64,000 bases of DNA, from contig JAFZXZ010000016.1 of NCBI GenBank assembly GCA_017616555.1, positions 176,197-240,196 on the forward strand, in the 5' to 3' direction. Both the position numbers and the translations under genes were made by a program. Source of the stretch: a bacterium (GTDB lineage: Bacteria > Auribacterota > UBA3054). Positions 17,501-25,736 of the stretch are shown piece by piece (the stretch's first letter is position 1; every line of letters starts with the position of its first letter). Below the pieces are notes generated by a model that did not search any database, had not been told where the DNA came from, and saw nothing but the letters and a program-made list of their open reading frames with translations.

Positions 17501-19233
17501 AAACCGAAATTCAGATATCCTTCCGTCTCGGGAAGCTTCATCCTGGCGCTGTACCGCCAGATCCGGTAGCGGTTGGCTGCTCCTCCGCCCCAGCCCGAGG
17601 AAACGGGATTACTAAAATCGTAATGGGCGCCCCAGAGTCCGTTGGGATGGATCTCCACATAAGTCTTGCCGCCCTCTTTCACGGCTGTGATACTGCCGTC
17701 GCTGCCGTAGCCGTCGCCCCAGCCGTACTTCCCTTTGATGTCGCCCGCCTCATAATCCGAGAAGTCTTCCTCCAGAACGGTTACAAAAGGCTCTATGGGT
17801 ACATATGTGTCTTTGCCGGCCTTGACGGCCGCGTGACGGCAGTCCTCGTCTGTCAGCGGATCGAAAGTGTTGTCGCAGTTCGTGTATGTGACGATCGCCC
17901 GGGAGGAGTTGTCGAGCGAAGCACCGGGCATAAAGCAGTCCCTGACGTTGAAGACCCACTGCACGTCGGATCCTCCTCCCTGTTCGGAAACAGGAAGCAG
18001 CGTATTTAAAAAGACGCAGCAGTCCACGTTCACCGTCAGAGGAACGTTGCCGTACCAGGTGTTGCCGTAAACGGCCGTCTGGTGGTCAAGGGTATCCTCG
18101 CTTTTCTTGCCAGCTATAAGATCCCTGTTGCTCCTGAAAGTGCAATAGGAAAAATCCATCCTGCTCTTTTTTTCAGCGTCGGCCGAATCGTCCCAGGTGA
18201 ATGCCTTTATGAGGCAGGAGGTAAGAAGGCCGTAAGAAATGAAGGCGCAGTCGCGGGCCTTAAGGCTGCCGCCTGGATTAAGCTGCAAAGAGGCCGGGCG
18301 AATGAGGGCGCCGTTGTCAGGATTCTCTGTTTCCCCCTCGCTTCCCACGTAAACATAAACGTCTTCCAAAGTCACATCGTCCGCATCCACCACCGTCAGG
18401 GCGCCTGTCAGGCCATAGTAGGAGCCGCCCCAGTCCCCGTTGCCCTTGATGTCTTTGGGGTGTAGTATGGAAACGCCTTTTAAGGTGATGCCCGTGCCTG
18501 TGATATACACGCCGATGTCGTCGGTCTCGTCGCAAAGTATGATAGTTTGGTCCGAGCCGGCGCCTATTATGGAAATGCCGGATGTGTCTATAAGAAGGAA
18601 GTTGCCGTCCGTCCAGCGCAGATTCTGCATCGCGCCCACTTTTGAGAGCTTGTAGGTGCCGGGCGCCATGTAAATGGCGTTGCCTCCCTGTACGTCGGAC
18701 AGAGCAGTGTTCAAAGTGCAGGGATCGTCAAAAGAATCCCCTGATCCGCGGCCGTCGGGAGAGCAGTACATATCCCTTAAAGGCGTAGAATAAGTGCTGA
18801 TCTTGAAATCGCCATAGTTATCGGAGGTCCAGGCGTAGATGCCCACGTAGTAGTCCTTGTTCCCCTTGAAGATCCCGGAATAGATCTCGTCAACGTTCGT
18901 GTCCTGGGTGACGATATACTTAAGATCCCTTACGTTCGAGCCGGTGGCGATGACGAGGCAGGTGTCCTGAGCGCTGTCCACGGCATTGATCTCGAAGTAA
19001 ACATTCTGATTAAAAGATGTGCCGAGGTTGAACTTGTACCAAACGGAATTCACCCAGCCCTGGCCGAGATGATCTGTTTCGCCCGCTTCCAGCGTAGCCT
19101 CCGTAGTGGTGCCGAAAACTTCCGTCCCGATCACAAGAGTCTCGCAATCGGCGAAGTTGTCGTTTGCGGGAGCGGCGGCCCAGGAGGAAGCCGCTATCAA
19201 GAGCGTTATAGCCAGGCAAAGAAAGCGTTTCAT
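14545..19233 (-). CDS. Giant secreted beta-helix protein with PEP-CTERM tail (1562 aa)
   Basis: A signal peptide (about 1-20) leads into three repeats of a two-part unit. Each has an all-beta domain resembling PPC (bacterial pre-peptidase C-terminal), opening PANDNFAD or similar and containing VWYKF. A parallel beta-helix follows, with DUF1565-like starts such as APGGKGDG and LAPGTYS. Between units 1 and 2 lies a LamG/concanavalin-like domain (about 490-690; EDFSDYEAG, YSARMKLPETEG). The C-terminus is VPEPAVIALLALAALLLRRK, a classic PEP-CTERM signal: PEP, one membrane helix, basic end. Exosortase probably removes it during surface anchoring; none is encoded here. Beta-helices of this kind bind or cut polysaccharides, but no catalytic residues could be assigned. 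It is flanked by inverted repeats and is a paralogue of the 1945-aa protein. Confidence 0.88.
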   Translation of the reverse strand: MKRFLCLAITLLIAASSWAAAPANDNFADCETLVIGTEVFGTTTEATLEAGETDHLGQGWVNSVWYKFNLGTSFNQNVYFEINAVDSAQDTCLVIATGSNVRDLKYIVTQDTNVDEIYSGIFKGNKDYYVGIYAWTSDNYGDFKISTYSTPLRDMYCSPDGRGSGDSFDDPCTLNTALSDVQGGNAIYMAPGTYKLSKVGAMQNLRWTDGNFLLIDTSGISIIGAGSDQTIILCDETDDIGVYITGTGITLKGVSILHPKDIKGNGDWGGSYYGLTGALTVVDADDVTLEDVYVYVGSEGETENPDNGALIRPASLQLNPGGSLKARDCAFISYGLLTSCLIKAFTWDDSADAEKKSRMDFSYCTFRSNRDLIAGKKSEDTLDHQTAVYGNTWYGNVPLTVNVDCCVFLNTLLPVSEQGGGSDVQWVFNVRDCFMPGASLDNSSRAIVTYTNCDNTFDPLTDEDCRHAAVKAGKDTYVPIEPFVTVLEEDFSDYEAGDIKGKYGWGDGYGSDGSITAVKEGGKTYVEIHPNGLWGAHYDFSNPVSSGWGGGAANRYRIWRYSARMKLPETEGYLNFGFWSPACAEIEFRKDGDHYQLRATDAHQDSQLEIPSGEWFDITLDYYANFTDGHHWLKSVTVNGVTEEIGEFTMQENDSDIFSTLRFFFWAGGVTMALDHFKIEYCLDGPLNDHLSRPFTYERNTDITGDNAYAKIEPGENTASRATVWYRFKGETSEELELSTTGSWKAFGNDTTLAIYSSSSASADFSDLKSVVPLADADKDESVSFDVAPGKYYYIAVGSKEGAGRFFLRSGWAGNLYVAPGGKGDGRTPKTPMADLAAALENIKPPFEVVLAPGTYSIADHHNKYDCWGVGNTVLCLKAEGTGLRGAGVGSTTILAPEGYTGLRLEASDCTLADLTVRSMGTSYNRAAGYRDTLQGALCVCDAEGVLVTNVAVISEQTGGGVRPFTMCGVKNSRVCRLAVSAPNHPAPTVMLGCQNDVLNNLTVCGKVGGQCAVYQSRQHLGASTDISYNNCLFYRASRPFYLEDNVEISASNCVYYAATKESFMGRNVKLSEQKCVSFEEGVNDPAFREVGGHILCATKIYYANIGWCTAASMENDDLRNAVTVLTGDTAGDNTGATVELGENALHKASVWYKFIPPEDGVYRIDDLGSYEVSGFDAMLSLYTVERNEVTFPNLLAVVESLDSDRDECYDLEALSGTAYYICWDGNAGSQGAFTMHITKRNSGDWFIAPGAKGSGKSADDPSGDLVKAMEEIVSGQTIHLAPGDYSLARYNNQYDIWGNGMTALCFKADNVTLKGAGPDKTVIIIPEGYVGVRMEKDGATLEDLMIMQGGRPLSNYRYNWHMQGALCACNKSNMSVRNVAIYSLQSTDEPYTRPFSIYSVTDFSARNVCVLAPNCASPVFLDQVSDCTLDKITVACAGAEGWPAVYVGNWPWGASTGLSFTSVLIADAHMPFKVEAENEVVIEDSLYYGCEAENVFDQPADVTETNCLYYAYGTEDPGFQEIDGYMLTPTNPIYDYVGWRAVPEPAVIALLALAALLLRRK

Positions 19234-19306
19234 GCTATTTTCGTCGTTTGGTTAAGGCTGATTCCTTTGATATTTTACCACATTCGCTTATTCCAGTTTT
19301 GCCTTT

Positions 19307-19389
19307 GGTCGCTCGCAAAAGGCATGTGCCCTTGGCAAACAGGCTTCGCTAAGTTTGCTTACGGGTACATGCCTTCTTGCTTCGCTCCC
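19307..19389 (-). repeat. 83-bp hairpin module, copy 2 (inverted)
   Basis: Reverse complement of the module at 14421-14503 with two base changes, both in the loop region. It lies just upstream of the likely promoter of the 1562-aa gene, which reads leftwards (a TAAAAT sequence on the minus strand around 19275). It forms part of the 384-bp gap 19234-19617, which otherwise holds hairpin B and a terminator. Confidence 0.9.
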
Positions 19390-19418
19390 TAGCAAAGTAC
19401 AACGTGACAGTCTGCGCA

Positions 19419-19518
19419 GCCCAAAAGAAGTATTTGCCCCGTAGTGAACTCACGGAGGACGCAAATCAAGGCAAGGCGCGCGTAGTCCGTGAACGAAGGG
19501 GCAAATACTTTTTTGGGC
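19419..19518. repeat. Long hairpin B: same core as A, different arms
   Basis: Arms 19419-19440 and 19498-19518 pair along about 21 bp with one bulged base. They enclose a core whose central 53 nt is identical to the reverse complement of the core of hairpin A. The arm sequence (reading TATTTGCCCC into the core) is unrelated to the arm of A. An AGCAAAGT octamer lies outside the arm (19391-19398), as it does outside the arm of A. Confidence 0.9.
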
Positions 19519-19550
19519 GGAGCGAGAACGACTGTGCGTGCGAAGGCAAT

Positions 19551-19584
19551 AAAAAAGGCTCCCTCCGAAGAGGGAGCCTTTTTT
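19551..19584 (-). terminator. Intrinsic terminator of the 1945-aa PEP-CTERM gene
   Basis: Perfect stem with a CGAA loop: AGGCTCCCTC pairs with GAGGGAGCCT. It is flanked by A and T runs on both sides, so it can work in both directions. It lies 33 bases after the stop of the leftward gene at 19618. Confidence 0.92.
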
Positions 19585-19617
19585 CGCTAGTTTGAGCTAG
19601 CTTTAGCTAATCGAAGC

Positions 19618-22600
19618 TTACTTCCTGCGGAGGAAGAGAGCAACGAGAGCTAGGAGACCGATGATGGCCGGTTCGGGGACCACGGGGCGGACGCAAGCAA
19701 TCGTTTGAGGAGTGCCGCAGAACACGTCGCCGTTTTCGAGAACGACCGGGCGCATATGGTTGCTGGTGCTGGTGTCAGCGATCTCGTAGGACCAGACAAC
19801 GTCAGCTTCAGCACCGTCGGTGCCGTCGGTCAGGAAGACGAGGAAGGATCCGTCGTCGCCTTCGGTCACGGCATAGAGGCCGCCTTCGTTGACCGGAACG
19901 ACGCAGTTGCGAACGTGGCCGATCTTGGCGTCCCAGATGATGGAGCCGTCTTCCGTCTTGATGGCGGTCACGCCTTCAGAGTAGGAAGCGTAGATGATGT
20001 CGCCGCCGAGGTTGAGGGCCAAGCCGCCATCGTCGCCAGTCTGTTCGGAGAGCTCGGCAGTCCACTTGGAGGTGCCATCGGGGTTGAAGGCCATGACTTT
20101 GCCGTTTTCGCCGCCGATTCTGACAACGGCATAGACCGTGCCGTCAGCGCCGACGATCGGTTCGCGGCAGGTCATGTTGTCGTCTTCGTCAGTCTCAGCA
20201 GTCCAAGCTTCGGTGCCGTCAGCGGTGTTGACCGCGATGACATAACCTTCGTCCTTGTAGTAGACCTGAGAGCCGTCGGGGCTGAAGGACACACCGTTGC
20301 CGCCCCAACCGTCTTTGCAGTCGGAATCTTCGTAGCACCAAGCGACGGAGCCGCCGGAGGTGACAGCGAAGAGACCCTTGCCAGCAACTTTCACGTAGGC
20401 TTTGCCGCCGTTGAACTTGATGGCGCTGCTGGTCAGACGTTCGCCAGTGGAAACGAGCTGGGTGATCCAGACGGTTTCCTTGGTGGCGAGATCAACTTTG
20501 CAGAGGTTGGCCTTTTCGTCGCAGACATAGAGGTAGCCGGCATCCGTGATGGTCGGAGCGCCGTTGTCCCAGCTGGGTTCGGTGTAGAATTCTTCAACAT
20601 CGCCGGTCTCAACATTGATCTTGAGAACCGTGGCGTTGGGTGAAGGATCGTTGGCGAGATAGAGGAAGCCCTCGTATTCGACCGCGGAACCGCAGATGTA
20701 CATATCGGCGAAGTATTCGCTCTTCCAGACTTCCTCGAAGCCGTCGTTGCCGTCAACAGCGATGCAGCCGGAGCCCTGGAGGTCATAGCCCAGAGTGGCG
20801 ACAGCGGTCTCGGCAATGTAGGTGTGCCAGCCAATGTTCTTGTAGAACGGATTGACAGCGGTCAGGATGTAGCCTTCGACTTCCTGGAGTTCAGGATCGT
20901 TTTCACCAGCTTCATAGTACGTGCAGTTGGTCTCGGTGACGTCGGCATCTTCGTTGAAGTTGCTTTCTTCGGAGACATTGTAGTACACGGAGTCGTTGAT
21001 GAAGACTTCTTCGTCGATCTCAACAGTGAACGGATAGTAGGTGTTGCAGAGCAGGACGTTGTTGAAGGTCAGGCCTTCGTTGACGCCCCACGGCCAGTTG
21101 CCGCAGTACACAGCAGGATTCTGGTCTTCATTGGCGCCGCTGACGGTCAGGTTGTTGACCGTAACGTCTTTGACCTTGTCGAAGAAGCAGGGGCTGGCGC
21201 AGTAAGGAGCCTCAACGCCCAGTTTATCGACGGTAAAGTCGGTGACGCTGTAAACGGCGAACGGACGGATCTCGCCGGTCTTCTGTTCGCTGTAGATAGC
21301 GACGTTCTTGACGCTCATGCCGGCGCAGTTGCAAGCGCAGATGGCGCCCTGCATATGCCAGTTGTAGTGGTAGGGCATATTTTCGGGACGATAGGCCTTG
21401 ACGGTCAGATCCTGGACGGAAGCGCCGTCGCGTTCCATACGGATACCAACGTAGCCGGCAGGAACCGTGAAGATGGTCTTGTCCGGGCCAGCGCCCTTCA
21501 GGGTGACGTCGGTGGCCTTGAAGCACAGAGCGGTCATGCCAGCGCCCCAGATGTCGGTCTGGTTGTAGAATTCAGCGATGCTGTATTCACCAGCGGCGAG
21601 GTTGACGGTCTGGCCGGGAACCACGTTCTCCATAGCGAAGATCAGGTCGCCCGTAGGATCATCGGGAGACGTACCGGTGCCGGTGGCGCCCGGAGCGACG
21701 TACCACGGACCATCATGCAGTTTGGTGATGGTCATGGTGAATTCGCCCTGAGAGCCTTCATAGCCGTCCCAGCAGATGTAGTAGGTCGTGCCGGCGGTGG
21801 CTTTCAGATCGTAGGTCTCGTCCGTGCCAGTATCCTGGGTCTCGACGACGGCTTCCAAGGTCGCGAAGGACACTTCTTCGCCGTTGACGGTGTAGATGCT
21901 CAGCATGGCGTCGTAACCGGAGACCGCGTGAGAACCTTCATCGCTGATGCGGAAGGTGCCGTCTTCGGACGGAGTGAAGGTGTACCAAACGGAAGCTTTG
22001 TGAGCTTCGTTTTCGCCTTCTTCAACAGTAGCGCGGGTGTTGTCGCCAACAGTGGCGCCTTCGCCGACATCGATGGCGTCAGCCAGGTTGTCGTTTTCGG
22101 GGCCGCAAATGGTGCGCCAGCCAACGTTCTTGTAGGTGGAAGAAGTGGAGGTCAGGACGAAGCCTTCGAGAGTTTCGAAGCCAGGATCATGATCGCCTTC
22201 TTCATAGGACACGCAGCCTTCTTCGACGACGTCAGCGTCTTCGTTGAAGTTGCTGTCATTCGGGCAATTGTAGTAGATGGAATTGTAGATGAAGACTTCT
22301 TCATCGATTTCCACCGTGAACGGCATATAAGCGTTGGCCAAGAGGACATTGTTGAAGGTCAGGCCTTCGTTGACGCCCCAGGGCCAGTTGCCGCAGTAGA
22401 TAGCCGGGTTGTTAGCGACGTTCTTGGCGTTGACAGTCAGATAGCTGACCGTGACGTCTTTGACCTTGTCGAAGAAGACCGGGCAGCCGCAGTTCGGGGC
22501 ATCGACAGCCACTCTGGTGACGGTGAAGTCAGTGACGCTGTAGGTGGGGAACGGACGGAGCGCGCCGCCGTCGGTGCCAGCTTCGCTGACGATAGCGACG

Positions 22601-25455
22601 TTGCTGACGCTCATGCCGGAGCAGTTGCAAGCGCAGAGAGCGCCGTTCATGTGCCAGTTGTAGTGGTTGACGAAGTGTTGTTCGCCATGAGCTTCGATGG
22701 TCAGGTCGCGGAGAGAAGCGCCGTTGCGTTCCATACGGACGCCGACGTATCCGGCAGGAGCCACGATCTTGGTCTTGTCAGGACCAGCGCCCTGCAAGGT
22801 GACGTTCTCGGCCTTGTAGCAGAGGATGGTCATGCCAGCGCCCCAAGCGTCGATCTGGTTGAAGTTGTCAGCGATGGAATATTCGCCGGGAGCGAGCTTC
22901 ACGGTGTAGCCCGGAGCAATGGCGTCCATAGCTTCGGAAACGCTGCCCATAGGATCGTCTTCGGACTGACCGCTGCCGGTGGCGCCCGGAGCGACGTAAA
23001 GGTTGCCAATGTAGATGTCTTCGGAGCTCAGCTTCACGTTGCCGGCGCCTTCATAGGAGCCGATGACGATGAAGTAGTACTTGCCTTCTTCTTTCGCGAA
23101 CTTGAAGGTCTCGTCTCTGCCGGTGTCGGTCAGAGGAACGACTTCCGTCAGGTCTTCGAAGGTCGGGGTGGCCGTTTCGGCGGAGAAGACGCCCATCATG
23201 GTGTCGTTGGCGAATTCATCCCAAGTGCCGGCAGTGGTGACCTGCAGGCCCATGTTGTTTTCAGCCTTGAAGGTGTACCAGATGGAGTAGAGCTCATCGG
23301 TGCTTTCGCCGGATTCGACGCGGGCGTATTCGTTGTTGCCGACGACCGTGGTGCCGGGAGTGTACTCTTTGGCGCGGGCCAGATAATCGTTGGCCGGGCC
23401 GTCGCACATATACACGAGCTTGAAGCTGTCGATAGAGACGCTCAGACCGCCGCCCCAGAAGAAGTAACGGAAGGTCTTGAAGATGTCGGAGTCATTTTCC
23501 TGACCGCCGGCGACATTCAGTTCTTCAGTCACGCCGTTGATGGTGACGTACAGAGTGTTGTGATGTTTGTTGACCGCGGTGGGATCAACAGCGATCTCGA
23601 AGTCGAACCATTCGTCAACAGGGATCTCGAGGGAGGACCAAGTCGCGCCGTCCGGGGAGAACAGATAATGGTCGCCGTCTCTCTTGAACTGGGACTCGTA
23701 AAGCTGAGGATCCCAGAGACCGAACCAAGGATTAGCGGTGGAGCCGCTGTATTTCAACCTGGCGGAATAGACCCACAGACGATAGGGGTTCAAAGAACCG
23801 CCAAGCCAGCCGGTCTCGACCGGATTGTCGAAGGTGTAGTGGGCGCCCCAGAGGCCGCTGCCGGAAGTCAGCGTGACATAGGTGTTGTCGCCGTCTTTGA
23901 CAACGGTGCCGCTGCCGTCGTTGCCGTAGCCGTTGGACCAGCCGTAGTTGCCGATGAGGCTTCCTTCATCATAAGAGGAGAAGTCTTCGTCAACGACCAC
24001 AACGTATTCGTCGAACGGAATGACGCAGCCTTTGCCGGCCTTCACCAAGGAGGTAGTCCAGGTGGTGCCGTCAACCTGCGGATCCATCACGGTGTCGCAA
24101 TTGATGTAGTTGGCGGTGGCGCGGGTCTGTCTTTCAAGGTCGGCTTCGGGCATGAAGCAGTCTTTCACATTGAAAGTCCAAGCCCTTTCGTCGTCGTTGG
24201 CCTGTTCGCCAACGGGATACTTGGTGTTCAGGAAGACGCAGTTCCTGACGTTGCAGACAGTGTCAACATTGCTGTACCAAACGTTGCCGAAGATGGCGCT
24301 GTTGTGGTCAATGTTGTCAGGACGCTGTTCCTGGATGACGTCTTTGTTGCTTCTGAAGGTGCAGCAATCGAAGTTGTAGGTCACGGTCTTGTCGCCGTCC
24401 GCGCCAGCATCCCAAGTGAAGGGCTTGATCTGGCAGGAGGTCAGGAGGCCGTAGGAGATGAACGCGCAGTCCTTGATGTTCATCGTGGTGCCGCAGGTGG
24501 TCTGGATGCAGGCGGGACGAATGAGTCTGCCGCTGTCAACGTTGGTCTCGCCGCCTTCGGCGCCGACGTAAACGTAAACGTCTTCCAGATTGAGGCCGCC
24601 CGCGTCAACGGTGGTCAGAGCAGCCGTGAGGCCGTAGAAAGCGCCGCCCCAGGAGTCGTTGCCTTTGATGTCCATCGGGTGCTGGATCTGGACGCCCTTG
24701 AAGGTGACGTTAGCAGCAAGGATGGCCACGCCGACGTCATTGGTCTGGTCGCAGAGAATGATGGTCTGGTCGCTGCCAGCGCCGATGACGGAAACGCCAG
24801 CGGTCTGGAGGAGCAGGAAGGTACCATCGGTCCAACGGACGTTGCCGGCTTCGCCAACTTCGGAAAGCACGTAAGTGCCGGGAGCCATGTAAACGGCGTT
24901 GCCAGCAGCCACATTGGCGAAAGCGGTCTTCACGTCGCAAGGATCTTCGAAGCTGTCGCCGGAGCCGGCGCCATCAGGAGAGCAGTACCAGCTCTTGATG
25001 GGGACGCTGGTGGATTCCAGCGTGAATTCGCCGCAGGAATCGGCATTCCAGCCGTACACGCCGACGTAATAGTCCTTGTCGCCGTCGAAAGTGCCGGCGT
25101 AAGTCTCATCGACCGTCGTGTCCTGACGGGTGAGGTACGTGAAATCAGCGAAACCGGTGCCGGTGGCGACGACCAGGGCGGTGTCCTGGGCGCTGCCTTC
25201 GGTAGCCTTGACGGTGATCGTCACTTTCTGCTGGAAAGTCGTACCGAGGTTGAATTTGTACCAAACGGAGTTCACCCAGTCGGACTCGATAGAAGCGGCT
25301 TCACCCTCTTCCAGGGTGGCTTCCACGGTCGTGCCGGTGACCTGCGTTCCGATAGTGTAAGCCTGAGCGTCAGCGAGGTTGTCGTTCGCCGGAGCATCGG
25401 CCCACACGTAAGACGCCAATGTAAGGATCAGCGCCAGACAAAGGAATTTTTTCAT
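19618..25455 (-). CDS. Giant secreted beta-helix and beta-propeller protein with PEP-CTERM tail (1945 aa)
   Basis: This paralogue of the 1562-aa protein has the same start: signal peptide, then PANDNLADA PPC-like domain, beta-helix, LamG-like domain (EDFSSYDEG) and two more PPC plus beta-helix units. It adds a PQQ-like beta-propeller at about 1560-1920, with repeated blades such as AYVKVAGKGLFAVTSGG, GSQVYYKDEGYVIAVN and DGTVYAVVRIGG. It ends in VPEPAIIGLLALVALFLRRK, a PEP-CTERM signal. Repeats 2 and 3 are about 430 residues apart and almost identical over GNWPWGVNEGLTFNNVLL. Codon choice is very biased: codons TTA, CTA and TCA are absent over most of its length, which suggests high expression. 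Its ribosome site is AGAGGAAATC before the ATG. Probably a major surface structural protein or adhesin. Confidence 0.88.
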   Translation of the reverse strand: MKKFLCLALILTLASYVWADAPANDNLADAQAYTIGTQVTGTTVEATLEEGEAASIESDWVNSVWYKFNLGTTFQQKVTITVKATEGSAQDTALVVATGTGFADFTYLTRQDTTVDETYAGTFDGDKDYYVGVYGWNADSCGEFTLESTSVPIKSWYCSPDGAGSGDSFEDPCDVKTAFANVAAGNAVYMAPGTYVLSEVGEAGNVRWTDGTFLLLQTAGVSVIGAGSDQTIILCDQTNDVGVAILAANVTFKGVQIQHPMDIKGNDSWGGAFYGLTAALTTVDAGGLNLEDVYVYVGAEGGETNVDSGRLIRPACIQTTCGTTMNIKDCAFISYGLLTSCQIKPFTWDAGADGDKTVTYNFDCCTFRSNKDVIQEQRPDNIDHNSAIFGNVWYSNVDTVCNVRNCVFLNTKYPVGEQANDDERAWTFNVKDCFMPEADLERQTRATANYINCDTVMDPQVDGTTWTTSLVKAGKGCVIPFDEYVVVVDEDFSSYDEGSLIGNYGWSNGYGNDGSGTVVKDGDNTYVTLTSGSGLWGAHYTFDNPVETGWLGGSLNPYRLWVYSARLKYSGSTANPWFGLWDPQLYESQFKRDGDHYLFSPDGATWSSLEIPVDEWFDFEIAVDPTAVNKHHNTLYVTINGVTEELNVAGGQENDSDIFKTFRYFFWGGGLSVSIDSFKLVYMCDGPANDYLARAKEYTPGTTVVGNNEYARVESGESTDELYSIWYTFKAENNMGLQVTTAGTWDEFANDTMMGVFSAETATPTFEDLTEVVPLTDTGRDETFKFAKEEGKYYFIVIGSYEGAGNVKLSSEDIYIGNLYVAPGATGSGQSEDDPMGSVSEAMDAIAPGYTVKLAPGEYSIADNFNQIDAWGAGMTILCYKAENVTLQGAGPDKTKIVAPAGYVGVRMERNGASLRDLTIEAHGEQHFVNHYNWHMNGALCACNCSGMSVSNVAIVSEAGTDGGALRPFPTYSVTDFTVTRVAVDAPNCGCPVFFDKVKDVTVSYLTVNAKNVANNPAIYCGNWPWGVNEGLTFNNVLLANAYMPFTVEIDEEVFIYNSIYYNCPNDSNFNEDADVVEEGCVSYEEGDHDPGFETLEGFVLTSTSSTYKNVGWRTICGPENDNLADAIDVGEGATVGDNTRATVEEGENEAHKASVWYTFTPSEDGTFRISDEGSHAVSGYDAMLSIYTVNGEEVSFATLEAVVETQDTGTDETYDLKATAGTTYYICWDGYEGSQGEFTMTITKLHDGPWYVAPGATGTGTSPDDPTGDLIFAMENVVPGQTVNLAAGEYSIAEFYNQTDIWGAGMTALCFKATDVTLKGAGPDKTIFTVPAGYVGIRMERDGASVQDLTVKAYRPENMPYHYNWHMQGAICACNCAGMSVKNVAIYSEQKTGEIRPFAVYSVTDFTVDKLGVEAPYCASPCFFDKVKDVTVNNLTVSGANEDQNPAVYCGNWPWGVNEGLTFNNVLLCNTYYPFTVEIDEEVFINDSVYYNVSEESNFNEDADVTETNCTYYEAGENDPELQEVEGYILTAVNPFYKNIGWHTYIAETAVATLGYDLQGSGCIAVDGNDGFEEVWKSEYFADMYICGSAVEYEGFLYLANDPSPNATVLKINVETGDVEEFYTEPSWDNGAPTITDAGYLYVCDEKANLCKVDLATKETVWITQLVSTGERLTSSAIKFNGGKAYVKVAGKGLFAVTSGGSVAWCYEDSDCKDGWGGNGVSFSPDGSQVYYKDEGYVIAVNTADGTEAWTAETDEDDNMTCREPIVGADGTVYAVVRIGGENGKVMAFNPDGTSKWTAELSEQTGDDGGLALNLGGDIIYASYSEGVTAIKTEDGSIIWDAKIGHVRNCVVPVNEGGLYAVTEGDDGSFLVFLTDGTDGAEADVVWSYEIADTSTSNHMRPVVLENGDVFCGTPQTIACVRPVVPEPAIIGLLALVALFLRRK

Positions 25456-25486
25456 GATTTCCTCTTATCATTTGGTTAAAGGAGTT

Positions 25487-25509
25487 GGGATCATTCTGGG
25501 AACGATCCC
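25487..25509 (-). promoter_or_regulatory. 5' leader hairpin upstream of the 1945-aa gene
   Basis: GGGATCATT pairs with AACGATCCC (one mismatch) around a 5-base loop, about 32 bases before the start codon on the minus strand. A second stem-loop (GCCGCT/AGCGGC, 25551-25568) lies further upstream in the predicted leader. They may protect the transcript or tune translation; no known riboswitch was recognised. Confidence 0.45.
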
Positions 25510-25586
25510 GTTAATAAAAAATTGTTTTCTATGTTCGACAAGACGACACCGCCGCTAATATAAGCGGCTAATCGTCCATCGTGTTC

Positions 25587-25615
25587 ATTTTACCAAAAGC
25601 AAGGATATAAAACAA
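25587..25615 (-). promoter_or_regulatory. Sigma-70-type promoter for the 1945-aa gene
   Basis: On the minus strand TTGTTT (25615-25610) is followed after 17 bases by TAAAAT (25592-25587). This would give a leader of about 125 bases containing two stem-loops. The spacing is ideal and the -35 box is 4/6. Confidence 0.5.
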
Positions 25616-25736
25616 CGCGAAAGCAACCGCTCCCTCACTACCCAATGTAAGCGTCTTTATTTTAACATGTTATATGCAGAAAAGAGCCGCCGCGGGGTTG
25701 TGGATAACTTAAGCAAAGTGCGGCGCACATAAGCCA

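Noticed and set aside
14421..19389. Inverted modules as ends of an insertion sequence
   Set aside because: No transposase frame lies between them and no target-site duplication was found by eye.
14299..19518. Hairpins as integron attC sites
   Set aside because: No RYYYAAC/GTTRRRY core-site pair and no integrase in the window; arms are also too perfect.
20824..25479. Plus-strand open frame of 1551 codons
   Set aside because: It mirrors the 1945-aa PEP-CTERM gene exactly, lacks domain-like sequence, and is explained by avoidance of TTA, CTA and TCA codons on the other strand.
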